DNA of 64,000 nt from Chenopodium formosanum (Eukaryota > Streptophyta > Magnoliopsida > Caryophyllales > Amaranthaceae), in NCBI GenBank assembly GCA_024500155.1, contig CM044868.1, forward strand, positions 36,629,665-36,693,664, given 5' to 3'. Within the stretch, counting starts at the first letter, position 1. Each line of letters begins with the position of its first letter. Made by a program: the position numbers and the translations under genes. A model generated the notes under the pieces. That model worked only from the letters and a program-made list of their open reading frames with translations, was not told where the DNA came from and made no database searches. Below, in pieces: positions 33,763-44,619 of this stretch.

Positions 33763-35187
33763 ATGGCTTATATTTCTATTCCTCAATATGATAATGAACC
33801 GTTTTGGGTGTATTTCAATAGACTTGAGGATTTCCTAGATGGTGTTAAAGGTTTAACCAAGGGTGATTATTGTGAAATCATTAATTTGGGATTAAATGAG
33901 AATTTTAGAGGAGTAGTTGATAATATGTTAAATGGTAAATTTCAAGACATGTCTTTGGATGAAGCTTGGGATTTCTATTCATGGTTAGCTAGGGATAATT
34001 ATGATTGGGAGAGGGCCAATCATGAGACATATGTTCGGGATTCTCATGCTTTTAATGTTGATGCTAATTGTCATGATTTGTCTAATATGAATTCCCATGA
34101 TGTGCTTGATGCTCCCCATAGTGACCATGTAATGCATGATTTCAACTCCCCTCCCTCTATAACTCAATGTAATGAGGTACATTTTAATGATGATGAAGTG
34201 CATGCTCTTTCTCATATTGCATCCGATTTTTGCATGACTTCTAAAGGTGTGCCCCATAGTCCCCTAGATGATTCCAATGAGCAAGCTTTTGACTCGTCTA
34301 TCCATGATGATTTGGACTCATTTGAGATTATGGCCCAAATATTTCTTGAGTTTCAAATGGTAGCCCATAACCTTATGAGTGAGTTCATTGATAAAGCTTC
34401 ATTAGAAAGAGATGAGTTTGAGAGAAATTTGCCCCCATTCACTCTTGATTTTGAGATAGTAGAAGGAAAGGTTGTTTATTGTGGTGAAAAGGAGGATAAG
34501 GTTGATTACCTTGGAGTTTTTGAGCTTGAGGGAGATGTAGAACATGAGGGTTCTTCATTTGAGGATTCCATGATTGATTTTCATTCCCTCATTAGTGATG
34601 TGAGATCTTGTGATGAGGGATTAGCTACCCCTTTTTGCCTTTCTCATACACCTTTTTCCCAAAGGTTTAACCATATCTCCTACTATCCTATGTTCCTCCC
34701 TTCTTTTCTCAAAGAACCTCTTAGGGATCCTCTTCCCTTTCATGCTTCCGATGCCCCTAACTCTTTCATTGTTGATGAGGAAAAGAGTTATAATGCCAAC
34801 CAAAAAGATTTTTGTGAGGATTTTTCTTTTTCTTCTTCTACTTTTGCTTCTCATTTTCTTGATTTTTCTTTTGATTCTTTTACTTTTTCTTTTCTCTCTT
34901 CTCTCAAGCATAAAGTCTCCTTGTACTTTATGTTTACTTGTCATATGAGCATCGCGTATGCTCTATTTCTTGATATGTTTGCCGGTGCATATGACAAGCT
35001 ATTGCGTTCTTTGTCGGGTTATTTACTAGATTGGTCATGCTTGGACGTTAAGCAAGCCTTTGCGGGAAGTAACCCGTGTTTTATTGCTTTCTTTTTCTTT
35101 CTTTTGGGTTTCTCGTTTTTGTTTACTCTCTTGTCTATGTGTATAGGTACTCGATGCATATACTCATGTGCAAGGATTTTGGATTGA
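33763..35187 (+). CDS. Gag-like protein of the non-autonomous element, 474 aa
   Basis: ATG at 33763 (MAYISIPQYDNEPFWVYFNRLEDF) lies 100 bp after the primer site. Residues 10-90 resemble the end of a retrotransposon gag domain: F.VYFNRL, then EIINLGLNENFRGVVDNML, then SLDEAWDFYSWLA..NYDWE. Residues 95-330 are acidic and rich in His, Asp and Ser, with no domain recognised. Residues 360-400 are Phe/Ser-rich, and residues 440-462 form a strongly hydrophobic stretch (CFIAFFFFLLGFSFLF) that could span a membrane. The frame is fully open, in contrast to the decayed genes around it. There is no zinc knuckle. The role is probably particle formation or RNA packaging; the function of the C-terminal half is unknown. 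Confidence 0.65.
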   Translation: MAYISIPQYDNEPFWVYFNRLEDFLDGVKGLTKGDYCEIINLGLNENFRGVVDNMLNGKFQDMSLDEAWDFYSWLARDNYDWERANHETYVRDSHAFNVDANCHDLSNMNSHDVLDAPHSDHVMHDFNSPPSITQCNEVHFNDDEVHALSHIASDFCMTSKGVPHSPLDDSNEQAFDSSIHDDLDSFEIMAQIFLEFQMVAHNLMSEFIDKASLERDEFERNLPPFTLDFEIVEGKVVYCGEKEDKVDYLGVFELEGDVEHEGSSFEDSMIDFHSLISDVRSCDEGLATPFCLSHTPFSQRFNHISYYPMFLPSFLKEPLRDPLPFHASDAPNSFIVDEEKSYNANQKDFCEDFSFSSSTFASHFLDFSFDSFTFSFLSSLKHKVSLYFMFTCHMSIAYALFLDMFAGAYDKLLRSLSGYLLDWSCLDVKQAFAGSNPCFIAFFFFLLGFSFLFTLLSMCIGTRCIYSCARILD

Positions 35188-35439
35188 GCTCCTTGAGAAG
35201 AAGCACACCAATGATTGCTTGCATTTAGAAAAGCAACAAAGATGGGAAATTAGATGAAATTGTGGACAATGCGCTCAATTGCGGGTTTCAACACCCACCT
35301 CACATTTGGTTTACTCCTTCCTTCTTCCCTCATCTTGGATTTGCTTTCTTATTTGCATTTTGATTGAATGAATATGATTTGTTGTGTGAATGGGTTTTCT
35401 TTCTTCCCCTCCCACCCACCCTTTGTGCCTTTATTTTGA

Positions 35440-35477
35440 GCATTGAGGACAATGCTCCATTCTAGCTTGGGGGAATT
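35440..35477 (+). promoter_or_regulatory. Internal hairpin and polypurine tract of the gag-only element
   Basis: Stem GCATTG, loop AGGA, stem CAATGC (35440-35455), ten bases, then CTTGGGGGAATT (35466-35477). The 12-base tract is identical to the terminal one at 37380-37391. Confidence 0.7.
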
Positions 35478-36864
35478 AGTAGCTATTCGCTAGCTTGGGG
35501 GGGTTATCTATATCTCTTGGTGGTTTCTTAATCCATAGTCTCATGATTGCTTGATTTATTTCTCTCATACTTGCCAAAGTCTATTATTGAGATTGGTTTT
35601 CTATGTTTGGATGGCCATGAGCGCCTTATTGAGTTGACTTTTGGTTTATGTAGATTTGATTGATCATGCTTTCATCTTGTACAATTATATATGCATTCTT
35701 GAGTATTGTTGGTTTTGTGAATATTTGTGTGTATAGTGTCTTTCCATGGCATTCAAGGCAAGTTTCAAAATGTTTTGTTTTAAACTTGGTCATAATTGGG
35801 CTTTAGCACCTAGAATACCCTCTTTGCTAGTTGTTAGAGGTTTTCGTGCACTTGAATGTCGAGGTTGGTTCACGCATATAACATTGCCAAGGTAGTAGAA
35901 CTTAAGGGCTATGAGACCTTAGCTCACTTGGTTTGTGGTAAGATGGTTGTCGCTCTCTAGCTAGTTGAAGCTTTAAAGGTGATTTTTGCTACTCCACTAC
36001 CATCATTTTTGTGAGGATGTGTCTATTTTGTTCTAGCCTTCTACATTTCTTGCATGTGTGGCGTTTGGATCCTTGGCATTGCTAGCTTATATCGAGAATT
36101 TGGCTTAATCTACCCAAGATCGAGACCGAACCAACCTAGGGGAAGACGAAGGCAATTAGGATTTTTGTTTTCTTTTATTATTTTCTATTCTTTTATTTTT
36201 CTTTTGCATTTGCTCATTTAGTAACCCAATTTGAGCCATTTTCCCTTCTTTGGCATAACCACATTACAAACCAATGGACCTTTGCCTTATTTTCACCTTT
36301 ATTAGTTTTTGTGAAGCATTCTTGGGACTTGATTTGTATTTTTGGTTAATGAAAGTGAGAAAAAGAATGAAAAAGAAGTGAAAAACTTAGATTTTGGTAC
36401 TTGTGTTTATATTTGTTATGTTGAATGGTTTGAGTAAATGAGAAGAAAATAAAAGAAATGAAAGAAAAAGCCGCTCAAAGTTAAAAGAGGCGAGAGCAAA
36501 GAATAAAAAGAAATGAAAAAAGAAAGAAGAAAATATTGAGAAAATACAAAAATATTTGTTGTTTGGTTGAAAAAGAATAAGCTTGGGGGAGGAGTTGCTA
36601 GAATTTTTGATTTGAAAGTTGGTAGTTTATTGAAATTGAATTGAGGAATGATCAACCTTGCTTCACTTCTAAGTTTACCACCAATTTCAAAATTTATTTC
36701 CACACCCTTTACCCTAGCCTAAACGTTTCAACCCTTTTAAGACCTTTTGACCTTAGTGAGGTTTAGTTACTACCGATGGAGGGTAATCAAGCCAAGCCTA
36801 TTGAGCGAGCTATCAATGCCCAGATGTCGGGTAGCCTAAATGTGTTTCATTGATTATTTCTTTC

Positions 36865-36881
36865 GATTCCTTTGAGGAATC
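36865..36881 (+). other. Conserved 3'-tail hairpin
   Basis: GATTCC-TTTGA-GGAATC forms a 6-bp stem. Homologous hairpins are at 20564-20580 and 58689-58705 (minus strand), with paired changes in the stem. The flank AGATGTCGGG (about 36825-36834) is also shared. Confidence 0.65.
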
Positions 36882-37352
36882 TCGAGATATCACTTTAAAA
36901 GTGAATGCAAAACTAGTGAGGATGCGGGAGTTTGGTCGGAGATAAGGAGGAGTGTAAGTCCCCCTAAGTTCTCTACCCTTTGCATGCTTTATGTGTGCAT
37001 CAACCTTAGATATTCTTTTGCTTGGCTACCTTTAATGTCTAGAAAGGATTGTATTCTTGTGCATTTAGCCTATTGTTTGTGTTTAATTTGAAATATCAAA
37101 ACTCGAGTTTTCTTGATTTCACCTTTGCCTTGAATGTTATGTGTTGCCAAGAGTTGTGGGTTAAACCTCTTAGGAAACCCTCACGAGAGCGTACTCGTCC
37201 TCTTTGGCGACATAGGGGTTTAAAGGGCTTGATGCATACGCTAAATGCATCCGTGATTCCTACGACAGTGAGTTAGTGTACATTCTTTCTCTTTGTTTCT
37301 ATTTTGTTTCTTTTGCCTTTAATAATTCCATCTTGTTCTTTTTTGCCTTAGC

Positions 37353-37391
37353 TTTGCTCGAGGACGAGCAAAGGTTTATCTTGGGGGAATT
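37353..37391 (+). promoter_or_regulatory. Terminal hairpin and polypurine tract of the gag-only element
   Basis: Stem TTTGCTCG, loop AGGA, stem CGAGCAAA (37353-37372), seven bases, then CTTGGGGGAATT (37380-37391) abutting the LTR start TGATGAG at 37392. Confidence 0.8.
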
Positions 37392-39882
37392 TGATGAGTG
37401 ACATTTATGTCACTCTTAGGGAGTAGTTTTAGAGTCATTTTCGTGTTTATTTTATCTTATTTTCCCTTTCTTTCTCTTGTTTTCTCTTTAATAAAGTATC
37501 TTGTTTATTTGGTAGTTTTGGAGCGTTTTAGTTTATTTTCTTTATTTTATTAGCTTTAGTTTATTTTCGTATTTTATTTTATTTTATTTGCTTGTATAGT
37601 TTTTGTTTTTGTTTTATTTTTATTAGTTTAGTTTTATGTCCCTTATTTTCTATTTTATTTTATTTATTCTATTTTATTTTTTTTATTCTATTTGTCGTGG
37701 TTTTGTTTTATTTCGTCCTTTTTTTGTTTTCATTTTATTTTATTCTTTGCCCCAATTCTCTCCTCAATCTTGCTCATGTTTGTAGTTGTGTTCGAGGTCC
37801 AAGGCATACGCTACATTATCCAAATGGAGTGAGTCTCGGGTTTGCCCTACTACTTGCTGCTGCCCCTTAACCTTCACCCCACCTCCCTTATCCTCCACCA
37901 CACACACACCAACAACACAAGCACTTCGCTGCCCCTGCAACCCCGCAACACCACCACACACAACAGTAGCTACCCCCTTCTTCCACTCACCCTCGCAACA
38001 CCACCCAACCCACAATTAATAGCAGCCTGCACCACACCACTAATCACCCTCGTAACAACCACTAGCCCCTTCCTTCACTCACGCATCAACCAACACAACT
38101 CCCCTGCTCCAATCCGCAACAATTAACCCTTGAACCACCATAGCCACCAATCGAATCAACCACCAATTACCACCAGCCGCGCCACCGTTCTCAACCACCA
38201 ACAACAGCAACAGCAACGAACACAACATCAACAATAACCACGCTGCCCCTGCTTCACCCCGAATTCACCGGCCACCTCAATAAACCTCTCTACGCATTAA
38301 CATAAACACAATCACCCCAGAACACCACCGCGCAACAGAGCAGCCACCACCAGCATCAATTACAGCAACAATTGCGCCATATTGCCCACCATTGCATCAC
38401 AAATCAGAACAATTAGAGAATTAATAAAGTTCAAGCAAACCCATTGAGATGTTCGGCCAAAATTCGAGTCAGAGACTTTAGGGGTTTTGTTATTCGAAGA
38501 AGAGTGGTCGAACATACCCTTGGTTTGACCAAACCAACCCCGTAGTTCGGTCGAACCAACCACCGGTTCGATCGAACCATTTCACGAGCCTCGCACATGA
38601 TCTTTAATGAGGATCAAACGATGATGATGCAATTGGTGTTGATAGCCATTGATTTAGAGCATTGATTTAATGATAATGGTTGATGATGGTGGTAGGAGAA
38701 TCGAATCAGAGCAGCCATGAAGATGGAATGAAACCGTGTCTGAATGTTTTTGCTTTTGGGGATTTCATTTTGTTTTTCTTTTATTTTTATTTTTCTTTGT
38801 TTTCTTTTCTCTTTTTCTTATTTTCTTTATTTTTTTTTTATTCTTATTTTAGTTTTCTATTTTTACTTTTCCTTTTAATCTATTTTATTTTATTTTCTTT
38901 TTCTATTTTTTTCCCTAGTTTTATTAAGTTTGTATAAATACCCATTTTTGGGGGTAATTAAAAGGAGGAATTCAATAACTATCTATTCTTCTCTCTAATC
39001 AGTTTTAGGTTGTGTTAGGATTAGTCTTCTTTGGTAGAGAGAGAAAGTGAGGTTTTCTTCATTAATGAACTTTAATTTTTAAGAAGGAGCTTGTTTAATC
39101 CTTTGTAGACCTTCATCTTCAATTAATGAGCAATTTCTTACTCTCTTTCTTTACCTTTGTTCTTGATTTTGTTTATTTGCTTTTATTTTTCTTCTTTGCT
39201 TATTAATCATGTTGATGCTTATTGATTTGTTGATTGATATTGTTTTCAACATGATTTGTGAGTAGTCATCTAGCCAAGGGTGTGGGGATGGTGTAGTTGC
39301 TAATTGTTCATGCTTTTAATGTTGGGGTTATGGTAATGGTGATTAAAGTCTTTGCATGGTTGATATTCTTTGGTCTTTCTTGCAAGTGCACATTGTTTGT
39401 TGATCAAAGATGAGTCTTTACTAACAAGTAACGGAAGTTGACTTAGTTGAGATTCATTACTATCGATTGATATTTAATAGTACCTCCTAGTATATGGTTA
39501 TAATGTGGAAACATAGAGGCTATGTTAGGAGAAGCCAATTGACCCCGTAAGGCGGCTAGATTGGACCCTTTACTTCGATATTCATGCATGCTTAGTTTAC
39601 CATTGCTTTGCTTCCGTGTTATTGCATGATCAAGTGACATCTTCACCTACCCATTTCCCTTGGTGCCTTAATGTTTTATTTCTTGTTTTAGCATTTTTAG
39701 ACATTAGTTTAGTTATCCCCTATTCCGGACTAGCTTAATTGTCGATAACATTTGGTGGTGTTTACCGTTCTTTGTGGTTCAACCCCTATGCTTGCCTTAT
39801 ACTCGTATTAGGTTTGTTTAGGTTGTATAAATTGTATTTGATATAGGGATAGACAATTGATGACGCGTTTGTTACCTTGTCA
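37392..39882 (+). repeat. 3' LTR of the gag-only element
   Basis: It matches 31158-33646 along its whole length with scattered substitutions and small indels. It begins TGATGAGTGACATTTATGTC and ends TACCTTGTCA, followed by the target duplication ggtac. Confidence 0.9.
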
Positions 39883-39932
39883 GGTACTCATCACAAGGTT
39901 TGGTTTTGGGGAGACACAAATGGGTATCTACA

Positions 39933-40428
39933 CTCCTCTGACCTCATCAGCCTCAAATGCTTATCCAATCTAAAATACAAACCAGATAGCATGATGGAGG
40001 TCTCTCACACCGTTGTTGGGTTTGGGGGAGGACTTGTGCACGCAGTCGAACGAATTGACTTACCCGTCCGCCTGGGGAACAGGGGACACGGTCGGCACAT
40101 GACATTCCGTTTCCTAGTGGTTGAAGAGGTCACAGCTTACAACCTCATTTTTGGCCGACCCACTCTAAATGAGTGTAAGGCCGTCATCATTCCTGCTCTC
40201 ATGCTGCTCAACTATGACGAGGATGATGAAACAGACAATTCCCTCAATGGGGACCAGAAGACGGCTCGAGAGTGTTATCTCTCGGACGTCATGCCCGCGG
40301 CCGCAACATCCGGTCGGGGCAAGCAGACAATCGACCTTGACGATGTCGAGGAAGAACAATCGGCCCCACCAGCCAGTAAGAAAAGAAAGACTGATCAGCT
40401 GGTGGTGGTCAAAAAAGAAAAACAATAG
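39933..40428 (+). pseudogene. Protease gene of the Tat element, second part
   Basis: It continues the frame cut at 29323: SDLISLKCL...GFGGGLVHAVERIDLPV...MTFRFLVVEEVTAYNLIFGRPTLNECKAV, typical of retroviral-type aspartic proteases (flap, then the YN.I.GR..L motif). After about 40200 it turns into an acidic and then basic linker (SKKRKTDQ) and stops at 40428. Downstream the pol frame goes on with SDDLCPQPDGEH and the pre-RT region. Confidence 0.75.
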
Positions 40429-40439
40429 CAATCACTGAC

Positions 40440-41310
40440 TAGGGAACGGTCAGATGATCTTTGTCCCCAGCCTGATGGCGAACACATTGATATCCTTCTG
40501 GACGACAATCGCCCAGAGCGGACGATTAAGGTGGGGACGGTCGCATTTGCTAAGCTGGGAGAGAGCCTGCACCAGTTGTTGAGAGAATTCATAGATATCT
40601 TTGCCTTTGAAGTGGAAGAGATGCCAAGCATTAGCCCCGGATCTCCCTGTCCACAAACTCGCCGTGGATCCTAAAAAGAATCCCATGCGGCAAAAGAAAA
40701 GAAACATCGGCGAGAAAAGAAGTCAGGCGGTAGCCGCCGAAGTATAAAATCTGCTGGACGCCAAGTTCATTCGGCCATGCAATTTCTCTGAGTGGGTAGC
40801 TAACGTTTTGTTAGTAAAGAAGCCGAATGGAACTTGGCGCATGTGTGTTGACTACACAGACCTCAACAAGGCATGTCCAAAGGATAGCTATCCACTGCCT
40901 AAGATCGACAGTCTAAACGATTCAACAGCCGGACATGCTTTGATGAGTTTTATGGACGCCTATCTAGGTTTCCATTAGATTCACCTGTGGAAAAAAGATC
41001 AAGAAAAGACGACATTCTTCACTTATTAGGGGTTGTTCTATTATACGGTGATGCCATTTGGTTTGAATAATGCGCCTGCTACTTTCCAACGAATTATTAT
41101 TACGGTCTTCATTAATCAAATCTGAAGGAATGTAGAGGCGTACATTGACGACATGATAGTCAAATCCAAACAACAGGCGGATCATCTTCCTGATCTCCGA
41201 GAAACATTCGCCACACTCAGGCGGCACAAGGTCATGCTAAACCCAAAAAAGTGTGTCTTCGCTGTTGAGTCTGGGAAGTTTCTCGGATTTTTGATGCGGT
41301 AATCGACATG
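40440..41310 (+). pseudogene. Reverse transcriptase region of the Tat element, broken
   Basis: Motifs in order: LVKKPNGTWRMCVDYTDLNK (about 40808-40870), ACPKDSYPLPKID, MPFGLNNAPATFQR (about 41050-41092), and the catalytic YIDDM at 41141-41155, followed by LNPKKCVFAVESGKFLGF. Several stops and at least one frameshift (before about 40800) interrupt it. The YIDD box itself is intact. Confidence 0.85.
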
Positions 41311-41499
41311 CAGTCGCCCCGTACTGTGAAGGAAGTGCAAAAGTTAACAGGTTGTCTGGCGGCCTTGGGGAGATTCCTTAGTCGATCAGGTGACAAGTGT
41401 CTCTACTTCTTCCAGGCAATAAAAAAGAAGACCAACTTTGAATGGGGGGAAGATGCAGAGGCGACATTTTAAAAGCAGAAAACTCATTTGCACTCTTTG

Positions 41500-42300
41500 T
41501 CGACGCTTGTTAGCCCTTTGCCCAAAGAGAAGCTCTTCATGAATTTAGCCGTCTCTGATCATGCCCTTGGTGCCGTTCTCTTAGCTGAAAGAGACGACAT
41601 CCAGCTCCCGGTGTATTTCATTAGCCACGTTCTTAGGAACGCAGAGCTTCGGTACCCCATGGTTTAAAAATTTGGCCTTGCCCTTTACATGGCCATCGAG
41701 AACCTAAAACCTAACTTCTTGGCGCATGCGGTAGAAGTCTATACTGACCAACCGATCAAGCGGCCACTCACAATCTTGGAGTCTTCTAGACGAATGCTTA
41801 AATGGGCGATTGAAATGCAAGGATTGGAAATCACTTACGAACCAAGGAAGGCAATAAAGGGGCAAGAATTTGCCGACTTTATTGTTGAAATGACAAGGCC
41901 GGTTGCACCAAATAATACTAACCAGGTTTGGAACGTGTATGTGGACGGGAGCTCCACTACGAATGGTTGTGGTGCAAGGATTATCTGTCAATATCCTGAG
42001 GGACATAAGTATAAATATGCATTGCGGTTCAAGTTCCAGATCTCTAACAATGGGTCGAATATGAGGCCCTGCTAGCCAGCATTCGGTATTGCAAGGCGGC
42101 AGGGGCAAAGAAAATTGACGTCTGCTCTGACTCCCAACTGGTCGTACTCCGGGTCAATGGAACGTACGAGGCCACTCATCCGGCCATGATAAAATATTTG
42201 CAGGCGGTCAAAATGAAGTTGGGGCACTTGAGGAGTTTCATCCAAGACAAGTGCCCAGGTCTTCAAACAATCAGGCGGATGCTTTGTCAAAACTAGCATC
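41500..42300 (+). pseudogene. Tandem RNase H domains of the Tat element
   Basis: The first domain (about 41500-41760) has SDHALGAVLLAER...PVYFISHVLRNAELRYP and YTDQPIKRPL. The second (about 41930-42250) has NVYVDGSST and SNNGSN. This is the extra RNase H of archaeal type that defines Tat/Ogre-type elements. A frameshift near 42060 and later stops break the second domain. Confidence 0.75.
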
Positions 42301-42539
42301 ATCCGCCTCTTGTGAAACACCCAAGTCAGTTTTCTAGGAGGTCATGGAAAAGAGAAGTATATCTAATGAAGAACCCATTGGAATTCTTGACTGAAGATTA
42401 ACCTGGATGGACAGCATCCGGGCCTACCTTGTAGAAGGCACGCTCCCTGATTCACCCCAGGAGGCGGCTGTTCTGAAGAAGAAAGCGGCTAACATCGAGC
42501 TGAGACAAGGAGAACTCTTTAAGACTGGGTTTTTGAAAC

Positions 42540-43469
42540 CTCTGTTGAAGTGTGTTACCCCCATAGAATGGTAAAGAAGTCCTCGAAGATTTGCATGCAA
42601 GTTTCTGCGCCTGCAATATAGGCGGCAGGTCCTTAGCCGCCAAGGCCTGGCGGCTCTATTTCTAGCCTACTCTGGAGTCGGATGCCATGGAAATGGTAAA
42701 AATATGTGACAAGTGCCAAAAACATCAAGACTAAAGATGTCATCTCCTTCATATGGAGGAATGTTATCACTTGTTTCGGGGTGCCTATGTTTATGGTTTT
42801 TGACAACGGACCTCAGTTTAAGACTCCTCAGCTCAAGACTTAGTTGGGAGACCAAGGGGTCTCAAGTTTCTTTCCATCATTCGGCCGGCCCTAAGCAAAC
42901 GGCCAGGTCGAAGCCTTCAACAAGTTAATCTCAGACGGGATCAAAAAAAAAATAGAGAGAGATGGTGGCCTTTGGGCGGATGAATTACCACACATCCTTT
43001 AGGCCATCAGAACAACCACAAAAGGGGCAACTGGAGAAACCCCATTCCTCATGGTGTACGGTGCAGAAGTTGTCCTGCCCATCGAATACTATGAGCCGAC
43101 TCTTCGAATCATGTTGTATGACAAAGAGGTAAACTAGGAGGCCATGCGGCTAGCATTAGACTCACTTCCAGAGCGCAGGGGCAATGCTTCCTTGCGCCAT
43201 GATATTACCGTCTGAGAATGACTTGGGCCTACAACAAAAGAGTACACAAGCGTCCTCTCAAAGTGGGGGACTTTGTGCTACGTAAAATGGAGGCAGTCGG
43301 TAGGGCGAATGAGCAGGGAAAGCTAACCCCAAATTGGGAAGGCCCCTACCGAATCTATGATGAAGTAAGAGACGACACCTACCGACTGGAAGAACCAGAC
43401 ACTAGGCGGCTGCCTAGAACTTGGAATGTAGACAACTTAAAAAAGTACTACTTCTTAGAATTTTGGTAA
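42540..43469 (+). pseudogene. Integrase of the Tat element, with an internal deletion
   Basis: The zinc-binding region (HASFCACNIGGRSLAAKAWR...CDKCQKHQ, about 42590-42724) is followed at once by IKTKDVISFIWRNVITCFGVP. The roughly 70 codons between, which hold the first catalytic Asp, are missing. The second Asp (FDNGPQF, near 42802) and the Glu (NGQVEAFNK, near 42899) are present. The C-terminal part (43218-43469) is open, with GKLTPNWEGPYRI. The enzyme is dead by deletion and by several stops. Confidence 0.8.
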
Positions 43470-44619
43470 ATGCTTCAAAGTTTTGATCAATGAGAAAATT
43501 TCTTCATTTCCCAAACTTGTCTTCTTGCTAATTTTTGTAAATTATGCTAGCGTCGCTTGTACAAAGTACAGACGACCACCCTATTTTTAACGTCTGTCCC
43601 TACTAATTTATTTTTAAGTTAAGTCCAACACTTAACGGCTATTTACCATTTTTATAGAGGTCAATGGTCGGATATTAATAAAACAATAGAGGCCGACGGC
43701 CACAGTCTACTCCAACATGAGTATGACCGTCTGCTCCAACATGAATCAGATAATCGACGACGACCATTCGGGCGAATACGTCGAGGAGAAGCATCTCCCA
43801 CTTGGGTGGCACATTGCTATACTAATACATCAAACGGCCCTACCGAATGCTAAGAACGCATCCGCAGTTATTTGAATAAACCGAAAGTGAAATCTAAAAG
43901 GTCGAAAGTCTTTCGAATTGTTCTAGTACAATTGGAAAGAGGTCATTGTTTCATGATTAGAGGCTATCGAGGCGTAAGGCAGGATGCGCCTGTTTTTGCT
44001 CTGGGGCAAGGCAGGCGGAGAACTCTTTTTCAATCAAAAAAGCTAAGTCCAAAAACTTAGCATTATACGTATACAAGGCTTATGGCCGAATGTGCCTGCT
44101 TTGCTTTGGGGCAAACCAGGTTGAATACTTTCTCTTAACAAATAAGCTAAGTTAAAACTTAGCATCTTATTTTAACGAGGCCTATGGATGAATGAAATTA
44201 AAGAATCGACTGCTCTGCATGACCGTCTGTCGCTTGGTTTGGGGCAATCACCATAGTGATTGATTGACTTAGAAACAATGCATACTCTTCTAAGTATCAA
44301 TAATTTCAAAGTCAATCAATCCAATCAATCGAAACCAATTGACATCCATCCAGGGGCAAGAACATTCGCATACTATACGGGCTAAAATACTTAGCTAAAA
44401 TTCTATGCATAAAAATATGCTTTAAAATTTTTTAGAGCATGCATAAACACCAATATGAATAAAATCGGCCAAATTACCAGATGCTTCATAAAAATTAACA
44501 GCCGTCAAAATTGACGACTGACAAAGTGTTAACTGGCCAAGCCAGGAGAATTGTTGAGTTAACCGACCCCTTGGTCGGTAAAGATACATTTATTACTCGG
44601 CACAGAGGCCGAAAGATCA
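43470..44619 (+). other. Spacer between integrase and the antisense gene
   Basis: No gene was recognised. It includes three related stretches with 'tttggggcaa' near 44000, 44110 and 44240, each followed by a leader-like 'aagctaagt..aaaacttagca' unit, that is, a degenerate ~115-bp repeat. Such spacers are usual in Tat elements. Confidence 0.5.

Larger units (their letters stand above)
35188..37391 (+). other. Structured non-coding 3' tail of the gag-only element
   Basis: No gene. It contains an internal hairpin plus purine-tract module (35440-35477), purine-rich AG stretches (36420-36560), a conserved block with a hairpin (36865-36881) shared with the two Athila-like copies, and the terminal module (37353-37391). 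Confidence 0.7.
31158..39882 (+). mobile_element. Complete gag-only LTR-retrotransposon (TR-GAG type), innermost layer
   Basis: LTRs are 31158-33646 and 37392-39882, TG...CA, very similar over 2.49 kb. Target duplication is ggtac at 31153-31157 and 39883-39887. The interior (3.7 kb) has a primer site, one 474-codon frame and a long structured 3' tail with two polypurine tracts, but no protease, reverse transcriptase or integrase. It must have depended on enzymes from another element. Intact ends, an intact frame and similar LTRs make it the youngest insertion of the window. Confidence 0.9.
29324..39932 (-). repeat. Solo LTR of the layer-0 family, itself interrupted
   Basis: It reads in reverse the LTR at 286-2208: it starts TGTAGGGAATAA (reverse of TTATTCCCTACA) and ends GGGTATCTACA (reverse of TGTAGATACCC). 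Target duplication is ctcct on both sides. No second LTR or interior is present, so it is a solo LTR left by recombination. A later element (31158-39882) split it near its 5' end, leaving 29324-31157 and 39883-39932. Palindromes 'ttggcgccaggcgccaa' at about 30613-30630 are the counterpart of those at 862-955. Confidence 0.9.

Noticed and set aside
33763..35187. Reading the hydrophobic C-terminus as an envelope protein
   Set aside because: No signal peptide, no cleavage site and no second membrane segment are seen, and the N-terminus is gag-like; it was kept as gag-like.
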